In this document: positions 11,858 to 25,939 of the stretch, in pieces
Layout: the number at the start of each line of letters is the position of its first letter
Numbering within the stretch: the stretch's first letter is position 1
From: Cudoniella acicularis
Lineage: Eukaryota; Ascomycota; Leotiomycetes; Helotiales; Helotiaceae
Direction of reading: 5' to 3'
Length of the DNA stretch: 64,000 nt
Assembly: GCA_013054445.1 (NCBI GenBank)
Contig: JAAMPI010000043.1
Location: 20,261 to 84,260 of the forward strand
Notes under the pieces: generated by a model
Told to the model about the DNA's origin: nothing
Databases searched by the model: none
The model's input: the letters and a program-made list of their open reading frames with translations, nothing else
Program-made: the position numbers and the translations under genes

Positions 11858-12402
11858 CTTGACGGATTCCGAGGTCGTCGATGATGGTTGCCGTTGGTTG
11901 TCGATGTCGAGATATTTGGAGGTTCGTGTATCGATGAGGAGTTCGCTTAGCGCGAAAATGGCAACCATCTGATGACTCAGCGCGCACTCTAAGAATTCCA
12001 GTTTCAGTGCGACGCGTGACCGAGGGTATGCCCTAAGCCCGCTTGGCGAAGAAGCCCTGCACGGACCGCCAACCGCGGGGCGGAGGCGGAGCGGGGCAAC
12101 TTTGCTTGGCGCTACCCCCAGCTTACCTCCCTGACACTACCGGTCGCAAAGGAGGCCGACTTCAACAAAACTATTGAGGGGCGCACTTCAACGCGGCACT
12201 TGGGTCTTTGCTAAGGTGAAGTATACAGATCAGCTCACATATAAGCCCCAGATTGGGTTTAGTATTCTCAATAGCTTTGAATCTTTATCTACCGGTAGGC
12301 CAAATGCATCCTTGAATATCTCTGTCTATGCCGCTATGCGTCAAATGCCATACACTTTTAGAAACACCGCATAATCGTCACCGTTAGGACATTACGCTTC
12401 AT
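11858..12402. promoter_or_regulatory. Upstream region of the L19 gene
   Basis: 545 bp between the L19 start and the 3' end of GCN1. The half next to L19 is fairly GC-rich, with a GC-rich patch at about 12060-12100, and is the probable L19 promoter; the remainder is GCN1 3' flank. No gene is seen. Confidence 0.35.
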
Positions 12403-15400
12403 TCATTCATCAAAGGCACCTTCGCCAAGATCAACCCTCCCGATACTCTGGATCTCCCTTTCATCATCAAGTTCGTCGTTGGAAAGTCCTAGCCCTCCTT
12501 GACCACCTTCTGCTTCCTTTCTCTCCCGCGCCGTATTGCCAAGCCGAAGAGCAACACGCTTGAAATAATCCTGCATACCCCTTTTCTGATTGGCGGGTAA
12601 ATCTTGCGACGCAATAAATCTATCGAAGACCTTGCTCTCTTCCTCCACGACATCAAATAGTGCCATAAACGCGGCCTCAGCGGCAAGCTTGACTGGAATG
12701 ACTGGATCCCGAACACTAGCAAAGATAGGCAGTGCTAAAAGCGGTAAGTGAGGCCGTGCAACTTCCATGTGGTGACGGCATACAGTGCGGACGACGACAA
12801 GAGCCAGCCGACGTGTATCGACTGGATTCCCAGGCTGGATGAGGCCAGCGAGCGATTCGAATATGGGTTTTATAGTCTCGTAATCTGTGCTACGAGTATC
12901 GGAGAGGAGGTATTTGCCTGCAGCTAGTACGCAGTTATCGGATATGAAGTTCTAGAGGCACTATTAGCATTAGTTAGTACCCCAAGGATGCCAGAACCTA
13001 CATTTTTATTTGCCATGCCTTGGCAGATGACTTTCGGTAAGTCATCGGCAAAGGCACTTTCGGTCAACGAAGATGCTGATTCAAATAAAACTGCATTCAA
13101 AGCCAACACGGATGATTGACTGAAATGCGTAGTCATGACCCGGTTCTTGATAAGACTAGTAGCATTTTCTGAGGGGACATTCTTGATAAGAGCGCCAAGT
13201 AACTTCGCATTTGTGATCGCCATAGCCACATCGTTATCCTCGAGATTAGTATCGATGAGTCCAAGAACAGCATTTCTTGACGCTTCGCCCGTGTTTGCAC
13301 CCGCTTTGCTGATAACTTCGTACAAAGCTTTGAGCATTGCATTGCGCACACCGGGGTCTGACGTTCTTGACCCCGTGACCAATTCTGCAATAAGTGGATC
13401 GATACGAGGTGTCAGGGTAATAAGAGTCCCCAAGGCCTTTGCAGCTCGAGTTCTCAGGACCTCGCTCGAAGTGTCAGCGAGAGACTTAGCAAAAGTTCGC
13501 TGAAGTTGTGGGAGGAAGGGCTTCAAGAAAGTTGGGATTTTCTCGAGCAAATTGTTCAAAGTCAACAAAATAGCAGCCTTGACATCAACCGACCTCTCAG
13601 ACACAACCCTGATGAGTGGTCCGGTTATCTGAGTTACGAATGGCTTAAGAGCATCGCCGCTGGTGCGGTCGACGATATCAGAAATACCAAGTGCAGATTG
13701 CGTCCTTTGCTCTGCAGTCCCGTTCATCAAACCTTGCAAGAATATTGGCAATATGGCATTGATTCCTTTGTGCAGTCCGAAACCAGGTAAGTTGGAACCT
13801 GGCACACCAACATGCTGCAAGATTTGGCGAGTAGAGAAGACAAGTGATTCCATTTCTTCTTTCTTCAAATGCTTCGTGAACTCGCTTAGAGCTGTCCAAG
13901 CTGCTTTAACCACTTCCGAATCTCGGTCATCGAATGACATGAGTAATGCCCTGATAATATCCTGGTTGTAGCGAGAGTAGTCAATAGTAGCAACAGCAAA
14001 GAACTTTGCCAGGTGGTAGTCGGTGGCAGCCCGCCTATGGTGGTCATCATGCTTCACAAGCGCAAGAAGAACGCTCATAGCAGTGTTTAGACCATCGAAT
14101 TCGTCGATTGACAGAATGACCGTGTCAAATGAGGCATTCAGGTCTACCAGAAGTTCTTCATCTTTACAAGCGATAATATTGTCCATGAGGGAGTTTAGAA
14201 TGCTTGGCAATCTTCGTGTCATGGAAGCTCCAGCAACTGTAGACAATGAGGCCAGTGCTTTGGCGTTGAAGGAAGAAATGGGCGGTGCCGTAAGTGTAGG
14301 TATTAGGTTCGGAAGGATGATATTAGATCGTGTGGTTTCTGTGAGCAGGGTCAATAGAGCAGAAAGCGCATTATCAGCCTCATCTTCGGTCCGGAGTAAG
14401 TTGAGTAGATACGGCAAAACTTGATCAACTGCTCTTTTCCCGAGTATCTGTTGCAAAGAGTCAAAGGCTTCAGCTGCAGCCTCACGTACGTCCTCGTCGG
14501 AATCAATGAGGGCAGTCCTAACAACAGATATCAGTGTTTTTTCGTGATCTTCTAAGGCGTCGGGAGACGCAGAAGATATTAGTTCGCGAAGAGCAATACA
14601 AATGCCCTGCTTAGCATCGGTATCAGTTGATGTCTGAAGGCCTTCCTCAAGAGTGGGCAGCAGAGTCGATAGTACCCCGTCTCCCGCTTTTCGAATGAGT
14701 TCACCTAGAGCATTACTGGCAATAACCTTCTGTTCCATATTTGAGCTACCCAAACGCCTGATGATAAGCTGTGTGAGTGTAGGAACGAGTTCCTTGAGTG
14801 TCCTGGGACTAGCTACCAATGCCTTCCACACATTGACTGCAGCAGTGCGGACGAGACCCGAAGTATCGCAGCGGCAGATGTATAATGAAGACAAGACCTT
14901 ATTTCTCTTCTCTTCGCCGAGGACCTCCAATAGCGATGCGCCAGCCTCCTGTGCTCCCTCCTCAACCTCATCTTGTTCGGTGTTTGCGGATATTCCCGTA
15001 AGATTGAACAACAAATCACCAACCAGCTCGACTGAACTAAGACGAATTCTGTAGCTATCGTCCGCAAGGCCTCGCTCCAGTTCCGGAAGAAGCAAATCGA
15101 TAGCTTTCGTGGCAAAGTTTTTGACTAAAAGGCGACCAGCCCGGAGAGACGTATCACGGATTGACTCGACATCGTCGGCGAGACCAGACAAAATGGGTGG
15201 AATGATCCTGCTAAGGTAGTTTGCGAAACTGTTGCCAAAGCAAACAGGTAAGAAAATGAAAAGCGACATGAAGCCTTCGCGAACTGCTGGCTTATTAGAA
15301 GCAACATTTTGCAGAATGGTTGGCAAGGTCTTCTCCAGACGGCTGGTACCCAAGCCTGCAAGGACTTCGCTAAGTGCTTGAGCAGAGCCAAGCCGGTCTC

Positions 15401-18400
15401 CAGCACCGGTATCTGATTTCAAAGTCTGCATCAGACCTGGAATGAGATCTGGAAGAGCATCTTCTCCAAGCTTTTCAATGAGCGAACCCAGCGCTTTCGA
15501 GGCAGTGGCACGGGTGGTTGGAACGGGATCAACGATAGCAATCTTAAGACCCGCAACCAGAACTGGCAGATGAGAAATTAAATCTTTCCTCTCTGTCAAA
15601 TGGGCCAGACTACCGATAACTTGAGCAGATTTTCGCTTCGTTGCAGAGCGGTCACCGAGGCCACGTTCCAAAATGCGAGCAACAAGAGCCAATGAAGGAG
15701 CGTCTAAGTAGTGTACAAAGGACACCTTAATAAGAGAGTCTAGTGCGTCATCAGTGTACTTGGTGGGATCACTGAGTGCCTTGAGGAGCACATCGACAAG
15801 GCTCTTGATTTCAGGGTTGTTGATAACTTCGCCGAACCGTTTCAAGCTTCGATTAGCGGCAAGTCTTACTTCTTTGTGACTGTCATTGAGGACTCCGGTC
15901 AGCGGAGGAATTATTTCAGGCAAACTTTGAGCTAGTTGTTGGGGATCGAGATAGGCCATAGCACCAAGCAGGTCACATGCACCCTTTTTGCTTCTCCATT
16001 GTTGATCATCCAATCCATCTAGCAAAGTCGGTAGGATTCGCTTCACTCCATAGGAACTCAGACTCGCAAAACATGCCTTGGCTGCTGCTAAACATCCATC
16101 CCGCACATCAGCACTCGAGTCACCAAAGCTAGCAAGGAGCTGAGGCACGATTTGTATAACATAGGGCTCAAAAACCTGCCCAAGAATTGTTGACAACAGT
16201 TCGTACGCAAGCAGAGCACCCTCGCGGTGATTAACATCTTTTTTATCCTCTGCAGCACCTTTAAGGGTCGTCATGACTCGGTATTCTCTCAAGGCAGAAA
16301 TTCCTTTACCATGAACCAGACCAGCAAGTCCATAGGCTGCGCCACGGCGAGCAGCATACTTCTTAGAGTTTAGCAGCCTGTCAATAATATGATGAATGTA
16401 ATCCGGTGTCTTCTCGCTTGAAGCGCGAACAAGAGGCGGAAGACATTCAGCCACAGCGTATTGCACAGCTTCGGAGGGCGTGCTCAAAGTCTCGAGTAAC
16501 CTATCAACAACCTTGGGAACACGTGGATCTCCTGGAGCCAAATGACGTGCCAAAGCGCCGTACATGATAATGACTGCTTCATTTACACGGTCGGCAAACT
16601 CGGAACCCTTGTCCGGAGCCTCCAATGTGTGTTCGAATGTTCTCATTAAGTCCTCGACCTTATTCTTCCCGTGAAGAGTGATGATTGTAGTTGCAGCCTC
16701 CACCATCTCTTCCCTCACGTTTGAATCCTTGTCCCCTAATGGTCCCTGCTCAATAAGATAGCCGAGGAATGCATCGAGTAAAACATCCTCAAATACGGGC
16801 GCAAGCTCTTTGAAAGCCAGCGCGATACCATTCCTTGCCTCCCAAGGATCCGATAAATCCATTTTCTTAGGCATACCATATTCATCTAATTGAGGGACAC
16901 GCGGTTTGGCTAAATCTTTGTACGATGTTTCTAGGCGTGCAAGCAGATCTCGAAGCGTTGACGGCTGAAGTTTCACAGCCTCTACAACTGATCTGGCTGC
17001 GGCTCTGCGAAGTTGTTTATCAGGACTGCTGAGATACGGCAACATCCTGAAGGGCGATTCAGTAGATACATCAAAGCCACTTTCCTCCCAGATCTCGCGA
17101 CCAAGATCGACATTTTCTTCAATATCATCATGACAGGCCAGCCATATCTCTTCTGAAAATACGAGGTCGCTCATGTCGATTTCGGCGCTGATCGATTGTA
17201 GAACAGACGTCCGGACAGAAATTTGAGGAACAATGGTGCCCTTTGCCAGAATAGAAATTTCGGAATCGGTGATATTCGGGGCTATGCATCGACAGAGATC
17301 TGCCAGGCAGTCTTTAATAATCTTGTAGTGCTGGTTATATGTCTGCATCGACGAAATCAATACAGACAAAACTTCCTGCCGCGGAACAAGAACATCGGAG
17401 CACGTGTCCGTGTGAAATGTCAAGAATTCCAAAGCAAGTACTATTTGTGCTTCCGCATCATCGTTTTCTCCAAATCCGCCATTTCGGAGCACCAAGAATA
17501 CGAGCGGGAGTATGTATGTTAACGAGACGGTATCAAAGGGGCGCTGTTCCCCTGAGAAACGAAGGCGATAGAGGACTCTAGTTATAAGTGCGCCTAAGGG
17601 CTCCTGTAGGAGATGTTCGGGTAAGTGGAGGACATTGAGAGCCCGCAAATATGATACTCCGATGAATGGACGTAGGACACCAATTCGTCCAGTAAGAGTC
17701 TCTGAGCAGGCGATATATGCGTCAGGGGCAGCCGTTCCGGTTAGAAGTCCTGCACCGGCATTGATAACATCGACCAGTGCTTTCACAGCAGGCCCAATCC
17801 AGAGGCAAGCTTCGGTTGGCGGGCCCGTCGCAAGACTATTAATGATACCAATGCCACGCAGAAGCTTTGCCTCGACGAATTGAAGATTCAATCGAATGGC
17901 CGACTCCTTTTTTAACTGGGCGTTGACTTTCGCACTCTCTTCCGATGTAAGCTTCTTCTGCTGACCCTTCTTTTGCGCAAGTTGTGCCCTTAGCTCCTCT
18001 TCCCATTTGAGGGTATCGTAGTCTTTAGTGTTTTTGTTAGGGACGTAGCTTTGAGATTTTGAGGCCAGGACGTCTACAAACGCGGTCCCCTCTTCAGTTC
18101 GGAATATAGCTGCCTCCGTAGGACCAACACCTTCTAACTGATTAGCATCAAGATCCTGTTCTATTAGCTGTACAATGCGGGATGTCATGACATCTGGCGC
18201 AATAAATGCGAGTTCGGCAGCGGCGTTGAACGCGGCGGTCTTGACCTTATCAGAGTGTTGAAGGGATGACTAAAACCAAGTTAGAGTGCTCGTTTGATGG
18301 GATTCACAGTGCGTACCTGCTGTGTGAAGCTTGTGAATAATTGTATTTGCTCCATCAAGGCATCACCAAACTCTCGTGCGAGATCACCCGGATCAACCTC

Positions 18401-20609
18401 AATTCTCAAACATAGGTCTATCCAATTGATTCGGGGCAGGAGCTCTGGACGAGACAGAACCAAAAGAGACACCATCTGTTGTTGGCGAACCGATTTGTTA
18501 ATTACGCCGCCGAACCGAGAAATATCAGCCTGCGGTAGGCATATGGATTTGATAATCATATGAAGATTTTGGGTTTCTGTCTTCGCAGCAGTTGCCGCGC
18601 TATCCTTTTCCCCAGACTCCACAGATTGCAGCCAGCGCCATAATCCAGCTACAATAGCCTGTGAGACATACGCAGGGTTCTGAACATAAATTTCAGATAG
18701 TGTTTGAGACGCAGTCCGTCTAGCAGCAGGCTTTGTGCTAGAACAGCAAGTGGCGAAGATAATGGCTTGCGACCAACTGACGGCGATTAAAGAGTTGGGG
18801 TCGTGCTCAGAAACAACCGAAGAGAGGGATGAAAGTGCGCGAATAAACCATTTGAAATCGTCATCATTCAAGAGCTTCCCAAATATACGGTAATTCAATA
18901 GGAATGACGGTTTGGGTTCCACAGCGAGTGCCTGTCGTTGAATCTGAGCCTTCTTAAGCACTGCTTCAATTTTACTATTGGAAGTAGCACCAAGCCTTGA
19001 GTGTGAAATGGCTGTGAAGACGTATGCAGCCGTGATAAGGCCAGACTGTGCGGCAGAAATAGGATTGTTGATAGTTTCCTGCCAAATTTCCATTAGAGGT
19101 GGGATCACTGCCTCGGCCAGAGCAGAATATTTGGATTTCAACACCTCTTGGTTTGGCGTATCCCATAATAAATCCCCAAGACGAGCCACCCACAGTCTTT
19201 TGGTTGCGACTTTCTTGTCAGAGATTCCTTTGACGATAGTATCGATCACAGGTTTGGGTACTTCCATTCCATTGGACACAGCACATTTTAGGTAATATAA
19301 GAGCGATGATGTTTCAGCACTAAGCGCTGCTTCATTCGCTTCCTTCAAGACCACTGTTGCAATCGCTGGAACTACCATGACGGCAGTTGTACCCGATACA
19401 GGTAACATAGCAAGCATATCAGCATGACTAGCTCTCTGATCCGCGGATGAAAGTTTTCCGGACTTCAACGGGCTCAAAATTTCCTCTGCCACTTTTGCAA
19501 CAATATCTACCTCGCGGCATTTGAGTACAATGGCTCTAAAGGTCGAGAGGGCACCGTGTCGTATTGAAGGGTTCGTTGATTTGATGTTGGAAAGTATCGG
19601 TTTCATAAGATTTTTTTGAAGGATGCTTGAGAGATCTATGGAATCTGACAGTGAGTGGAAGAAAGGTTCAATCAGTCCATTTAGAACAATCTCAGGGGCC
19701 CTGAGCAAAGCCTTTTCGAGAGAAGGGATAATTTCTTTCTCAATATCTTCCTTGGTAGCAAATGCTTCGAAAAAATCTCCCAGTGCGTGAGCCGTATGAG
19801 GAGGTACCGAATTTCTCGACCCAAGAATTTCTCTTGTATAGAACGAATTGATGTGAGATTTCTGGCGTGTCAGAATTTCTTTGGCTTCTGGTAATCTAGC
19901 ACAAACTCCGGCAACTACACCAAGTATCGAAGCGTTCCTAGTCGAAGGTTGCGGACCTTTCAAACAAAGTTTTTGTACGATATCGCCGATTGCCTTTTCT
20001 CTCATGTCTTTCTTTGAAAATACTTTTCGCAATGCACGGCGTGTGACAACCAGCGCAGAGTGCTTCACATTAGACCTTGACGACTCGCCAAGGCAGAGAT
20101 CAAGAGCATGGGCAATACTGATAATCGTTTCCAACCCCCATCTTTGCCAATGGCTCGTCCCAGACAGTTCTTGGAGAAGTATGCTACACCAGCTGACAAG
20201 CACAAAGGCATTGGTAGGTGCAAGGCCAATCTTGGACGTCTCGGAATGCACCAGGTTGACAAAGTCTGCAAGTATGTCCGGCGGGGCACCAGAGCTGAAT
20301 ATATTTCGTATGCATCGTTCGACAGCTCTCCTCGAATTTCGATCATGGTAGTAGGGGTATGTTGGAAAGAGAAGCTGCAACAACGCGGGGAAGAGCTCTT
20401 GATTTATTTCTGCCCAGTATGAAATTAGCGCGAGTCCCGGGGATGACAAAACGAAATATCGAAGTATCCATACCTTTATTCAAGAGCCGCTCTTCTAGGG
20501 TGTGGAGGGTGCCCAGGCGGATTGTCGTTGAAGACGAGGAGAGTGCGGCTTTGGTGGCAGTCATCTCAAGATCCCCCGCTGCCGAACCGTTGATCTCCAC
20601 CTCAGACAT
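12403..20609 (-). CDS. GCN1: GCN1, eIF2-alpha kinase activator (HEAT-repeat protein)
   Basis: Translation regulator that binds ribosomes together with GCN20 and passes the uncharged-tRNA or stalled-ribosome signal to the kinase GCN2. Exons are 20609-20474, 20409-18317, 18269-13002 and 12951-12403; all three introns are GT-AG (64, 47 and 50 nt) and the phases close to 2681 residues, almost the length of the yeast protein. The sequence is a nearly continuous array of HEAT-type helical repeats. The central part (about residues 1300-1700) resembles the eEF3-like segment (VREEMVEAATTIITLHGK, SSADVRDGCLAAAKACFASL), and the later part should contain the GCN2 RWD-binding region. The C-terminus is acidic (DDEREIQSIGRVDLGEGAFD). 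It shares a 285-bp promoter with the helicase at 20895. No lesion is seen over 8 kb, which shows strong selection. Confidence 0.95.
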
Positions 20610-20894
20610 CTTGCAAACACAAACACCAGCTACTTGTCATTGCCTGGCGGCTTGGGGAATCGAGCTTCGTCGGGAGTGGTGTTGCCACAGTACCACAGTA
20701 TTTTTGAGGTTGTCAAAGTCGAGTCTGGGGAAAAGTTCGGCGATTTCAATTGCTCACGCCGACTCGACTATACAAGTACAGTGCTGTAAACGAAAAAAAA
20801 CCAAGGACTCCACCATCAGCAGCACAACCACCAGCGGGACACGAGCGAATATTGACCGCCTGCCGCCATTGCTATTGCCGTCGCTGTTGCCCTT
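20610..20894. promoter_or_regulatory. Bidirectional promoter GCN1 / DHX29-type helicase
   Basis: The two start codons face away from each other across 285 bp, so both promoters must lie here. CCACAGTACCACAG near 20684 is a short direct repeat. No TATA box is evident on either side. Confidence 0.6.
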
Positions 20895-23800
20895 ATGGCG
20901 GGTGGGAAAAAGAAGAAGAAGCCGGCGGCAAATCCTGCCAGGTCCGTCGCAACTACGTCGATTGCTTCAAAATCCAAAGCAGAAGCCCCCGCCGAGGGTA
21001 CCCCTCCACACGAGCTCCCGCATCGCCTCGAAGCACAACAACAAGACGCGGCGCCATCCGCAACCACAGCCGCGGCATCTGGAGCATCGGGCCTGCCACA
21101 GAAAGAGCTGAGCCCAGAAGAGTTCGAGAAACAACTCGAGACTTCCGAGCTCCAAGGCCTTGTCGAGAAGCATGCGCAGAAGTCTAAAAGGGAAGCTCTT
21201 CGCCAGAAGACGAGGCTCGAAACAGATCGCCGGGTTTTACGAGGCCAGGCGGAGAATCTCAACACCAGAAAATGGCTTCCCCCGGAGCTCATGGACGAGA
21301 TTCTAGACTTGCTCAAGGCAGAGGGTCGCTTCACAGGCCAGACTGTTGAAGTTTCAACTAGCTGGAAGCCTCCCTCCGAGGAAGAGCTGACGGTAAGGCT
21401 TTGGACGCTGCAGCAAGCTCTCATCGGAGCAAGCTTTGCAGCTGACAGGGTGAGCTTGGCCCTCAAGTTCGTGCTAGACATATCAGATAAGATAGGTCTG
21501 GGAAACAAGGACGCCATTTGGGGCACCGAGGAGGCATTGGAGTGGCTAGCCCGAGAGTGCTCGAGGGAGGAGCTCCCAGACTACGAAAGTTGGCAGCGCA
21601 GGCCTAGATCAATTCTAAAGTCGCAGACTGGTTCGTCTTTCCAGAAAATCTCTTGTTCCACTGGCTAATAGGTTCCTGTGTTAGCAACACCAGTCGATAG
21701 TCCTTTACCGTCTGGTGCAACTACCCCACGCCTTGAACATGACACTAGACATTTTGGTCACGTTGCCTCCAGCAACAGCATCTCGCAAGCTGACAAAAAA
21801 CGCATGCCGGTCAAGAAACCCATTACCGTGGGCTACGACAGCGACATTGACCCTGATGATCTCCTCCCGGTTTATCTAGATTGCAAGACGAAGTTGTTTC
21901 ACTTACAGCAGGCAAGCCCGAAAAGACTAGCTCAACGTATAAATGGTCGTAGAAATGTCCAAATGCCTAATGTTGCACCGGATGCCGCCAATCCAGATGC
22001 TGCAAAAATCCTTAGAAAAATCAAGAGGATCGAGGACGACATCCTTTTTGATGGATATCTGGCGAATCAGCAATGGGAAGTGTCGCGGATCCAACTCGAA
22101 CGAGAGGCTGCGGCACTTCGAAATGTTGAGCTTGCAAAGCTGGAGAATTCGGAATCGCAGAACTCGGAGAGTTCGCCGGACTCGGATGACGAGGTTAGCA
22201 AAGAAGCAGCCAAAATCGGTGCTGCTCTACTCGAGGAGACTGGAAGCGACGACGATGCTGTTCTTGCGGATCTGTTTGCAAGTCTGCCAGTAAATGAGGT
22301 TGATCCTGTTACGGGAAAGAGTACTACCGTAGTTAACGGGAGTGATGGGGTGAAGGTCACTATTCGGGACTTTGGAAAGTGGACTGGGGTAAACCCAACA
22401 AGAGTTCTCGAGGAAGCTTGTAGGGCAAGGCAAGTGATAAAATAGATGATTTGTCCCTAATTTTCGGGACACTGAGCTGACTAGGGCGCAGAGATTCATC
22501 TGCAAGACTCAACTTCACTGTGCTGTCAAACGCCAGCTTCTCCAATCGTCATTCTCTCCGAATTACGTGGTCGAAGGCCCAGGATCTCGCCACTATTTTT
22601 CCCCCTCCGGAAATTGAGTACAGCGCTTCTCCAAAATCGCAGACATTTGCCATGAAAGTTATCTCCACGCCGGATCTAAAGCAGTCGGAGGCGTATATTG
22701 CCACAGCTGCTTTGTTCCTTATCTTTGGTTCTTCAACAAGGGAGGACAAAGTATTCTTACGCCTGCCTGCTGCATGGCGAGACTTGTGGACGGAGCTAGC
22801 GGAGGCAAAGAAAGAGAAGTCGGACGAGGAGGACAGAGAGGCTATCCGTAAGCTCCGTGACATGGTCCGCGACAGGAGAGATCGGGAACTTGAGGACGGT
22901 GTCCTGCTGAAGGGTGCTTTTAAAAATCGTGGCTCGACTCGTGCGCCAGAAACTAATGATGATTCATTGACGGATAGAGCTACAAGGTCATTCTTACCCG
23001 CTGAAGCTTATCAAAAAATATGGGCAGATAAGTGTAACACCCAGAGCTATCAAGTGATGCTGGTGAGTAATTTCCCTGTCAAATTCAAGAGGCTATGCTA
23101 AGCAGACGTAGCAATCTCGTATGCAACTTCCGATGTGGGGTTTCAAAGATAAAGTTCTGGAGACAATTGACAGAGAGCAGGTCGTGATCATTTGTGGAGA
23201 AACCGGGTGGTAAGTGCTGGCAAAATCTACCGTCCAGAATGTTGACTCACAGCGTCTCATATTAGTGGAAAGAGCACGCAAGTACCAACCTTCATACTAG
23301 AGCACGAACTTTCGAAGGGCAAGCCGTGTAAAATATATTGTACAGAGCCTCGACGAATATCTGCCATCTCTCTTGCAAGACGCGTTAGCGAGGAATTAGG
23401 AGAACGCAAAAATGATCTTGGTACCGCCAGGTCTCTCATTGGCTATGCCATTCGTCTCGAATCGAATACAACAAAGGAAACCAGACTCGTCTATGCCACT
23501 ACTGGTATTGTTATGCGGATGCTGGAAGGATCCAATGACCTGAGAGACATCACACACATCGTTCTCGACGAAGTCCATGAGCGTACCATAGACAGCGACT
23601 TTTTGCTGATTGTTCTTAAGAAGCTCATGGTCAGAAGACCTGATCTCAAAGTAATTTTGATGTCTGCAACAGTCGACGCCGAACGATTTTCCAAATACCT
23701 AGATGGTGCTCCCGTTCTGAATGTCCCTGGGAGAACATTTCCTGTGCAGGTCAAATACTTAGAGGATGCGGTTGAGTTAACTGGGTATTCACTCGACTCA

Positions 23801-25939
23801 CATCATCAAGAGAAGCTGACTGATCTCGACGATGATATTGATATAGGGGAGGGGCCCCTTAATGAGTCTGCCAAAATGGAAAATACGAAGACTTTACGAG
23901 GATATAGTGGCAAGACGCGGAATACCATTTCACAAATTGATGAATATCGGATCGACTTTGACTTAGTATCGCAGCTTTTGGGCATGATAGCTACGGACGA
24001 GCGCTTTACTGTGTACAGCAAGGCTATCCTCGTGTTCCTGCCTGGTATTGGCGAAATCCGCCAACTCAACGACATGCTCGTCGGCCATCCGGTGTTTTCT
24101 TCTGGTTGGTATGTTTATCCGTTGCACTCTACCATTGCAAGTGAGGACCAAGAAGCAGCATTCTTGGTTCCGCCTCTGGGTACAAGAAAGATCGTTCTTG
24201 CCACCAATATTGCTGAAACCGGCATCACCATTCCCGATGTCACCTGTGTTATAGACACTGGAAAACATCGTGAGATGAGGTTAGTACAATGGTTCCTCCT
24301 CTACGGAATATCTTGCTGATTTTTCCTCAGATTTGATGAACGAAGACAGCTTTCAAGACTCTTGGAAACATTTATAAGCAAAGCGAATGCAAAACAAAGG
24401 AGAGGCAGAGCCGGGAGAGTTCAAGAGGGATTGTGCTTTCACCTGTTTACCAAATATCGACATGACGAGCTTGTAAGTCCACCTACGACAAATATGGTGT
24501 CGTCTTCTGACTTACATACGCAGATGGCCGACCAGCAGACTCCTGAGCTTCTCCGTCTATCGCTCCAGGATCTTGCTATTCGTGTCAAAATCTGCAAACT
24601 TGGGGGCGTCGAGGAGACGCTCAGTGAGGCTTTAGATCCACCATTACCTAAGAATATTCGACGTGCCGTAGATGCACTCATTGATGTCAGGGCTTTGACT
24701 CCCAGTGAGGATCTGACACCTCTGGGTATACAGCTCGCAAGACTTCCACTCGACGTATTCTTGGGTAAACTTATCCTTCTGGGTAGTATATTCAAGTGTC
24801 TGGATGCGGTGATTACCATTGCCGCAATTTTATCTTCGAAATCTCCTTTCATTGCACCGTTTGGCGCCCGGGCACAAGCTGATACCATCCGCATGTCATA
24901 TCGTAGAGGTATTTGTTCCTAACTATGCTTCCATTCTCGATCCGATTTCTGACGAGGGCATGTCTTTTGCATCTGTTTTACATGTTCACGGCATTGTTTC
25001 GGCTCTGGAATTAATCTCGGTCGCGCTAACTTACAATTTTAGGTGATTCGGATCTCTTGACCGTTTATAATGCATACTTGGCATGGAAGAGAGTCTGCCT
25101 CAACAGTGGTTCGGAGTATCAATTCTGCAGAAAGAACTTTCTCAGCCAGCAAACATTGTCAAACATCGAGGATCTGAAGGGCCAACTCGTGGTCTGTTTG
25201 GTTGACTCGGGATTTCTCCCTCTTACTGAAGCGGAGCGAAGTACGCTAAACAGGTATGCTGTCCCACTTTGTGGTAGCGAACCGTATCACTAATGGGTCA
25301 GAACTCGCTACTCCTCCAGACGTCGCCAATTCTTCGATATTCCCCAGCGGGCGAACGTGAATAGTGATAATGACATCATCACTACATCTGTGATCGGGTG
25401 GAGTTTTTATCCCAAGCTACTTGTTCGGGATGGGAAAGGCTTCCGAAACTGCGCTAATAATCAGACTATCAGTTTACATCCGTCTTCAGTTAACAAAGGC
25501 CACCATGAATTGAAGTGGCTTTCATACTACCACATCATGCAAGCTAAGCAGTAAGTAGGAGCTCGCAACTCATCTCTGGCCCAGTCACTGATCAGAATAG
25601 ATTCTATAATGCTCACGAAACCACCGCAATCGAAGAATTTGCAATTGCTCTTCTTTGCGGCGACGTTCGCTGTGATGTAAGTTATCCCACCTACTTGCAG
25701 ATCTGTCCTTACGGTCTTATTTTTAGATGTACTCGGGGGTCTTTATTCTCGATGGGAACAGAGCTCGCTTTGCTGTTTCTGATTGGAAAACAATGCTTGT
25801 AATAAAAGTTCTTCGGAGTAGACTACGTGATATCATAACACGATCTTTTAAAAATCCTGGAAAGGCTCTCACGACACTACAGCAAAAGTGGATGGAAGTA
25901 TGGCAGAAGATATTCTCGCAGGAGTTCAGGGATAAATAG
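20895..25939 (+). CDS. DHX29-type DEAH-box RNA helicase (YLR419W-like)
   Basis: In animals DHX29 works on the 40S subunit to unwind structured 5' leaders during scanning. Eleven exons were joined: 20895-21630, 21685-22429, 22492-23062, 23112-23209, 23266-24279, 24331-24472, 24524-24908, 25043-25253, 25302-25550, 25601-25676 and 25727-25939, giving 1479 residues. The N-terminus is lysine-rich (GGKKKKKPA) and followed by an Ala/Gln-rich linker and helical segments. The helicase core has motif I GETGCGKSTQ (made across an intron), motif II DEVH, motif III SAT, motif [13 protein letters not shown] and motif [10 protein letters not shown], then winged-helix/HA2 and OB-fold regions. The intron at 22430-22491 starts with GC instead of GT (AG|GCAAGT) and is needed to read the junction [13 protein letters not shown]. 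Assignment to the DHX29 clade rests on the long N-terminus and overall order, so DHX57/DHX36-like naming is possible. Confidence 0.88.

Noticed and set aside
13135..15054. Several rightward ORFs of 100-133 codons inside GCN1
   Set aside because: Shadows of the conserved GCN1 frame; no independent motif.
20816..21526. 236-codon leftward ORF opposite the helicase
   Set aside because: Antisense shadow of exon 1 of the helicase, with composition dictated by the sense codons.
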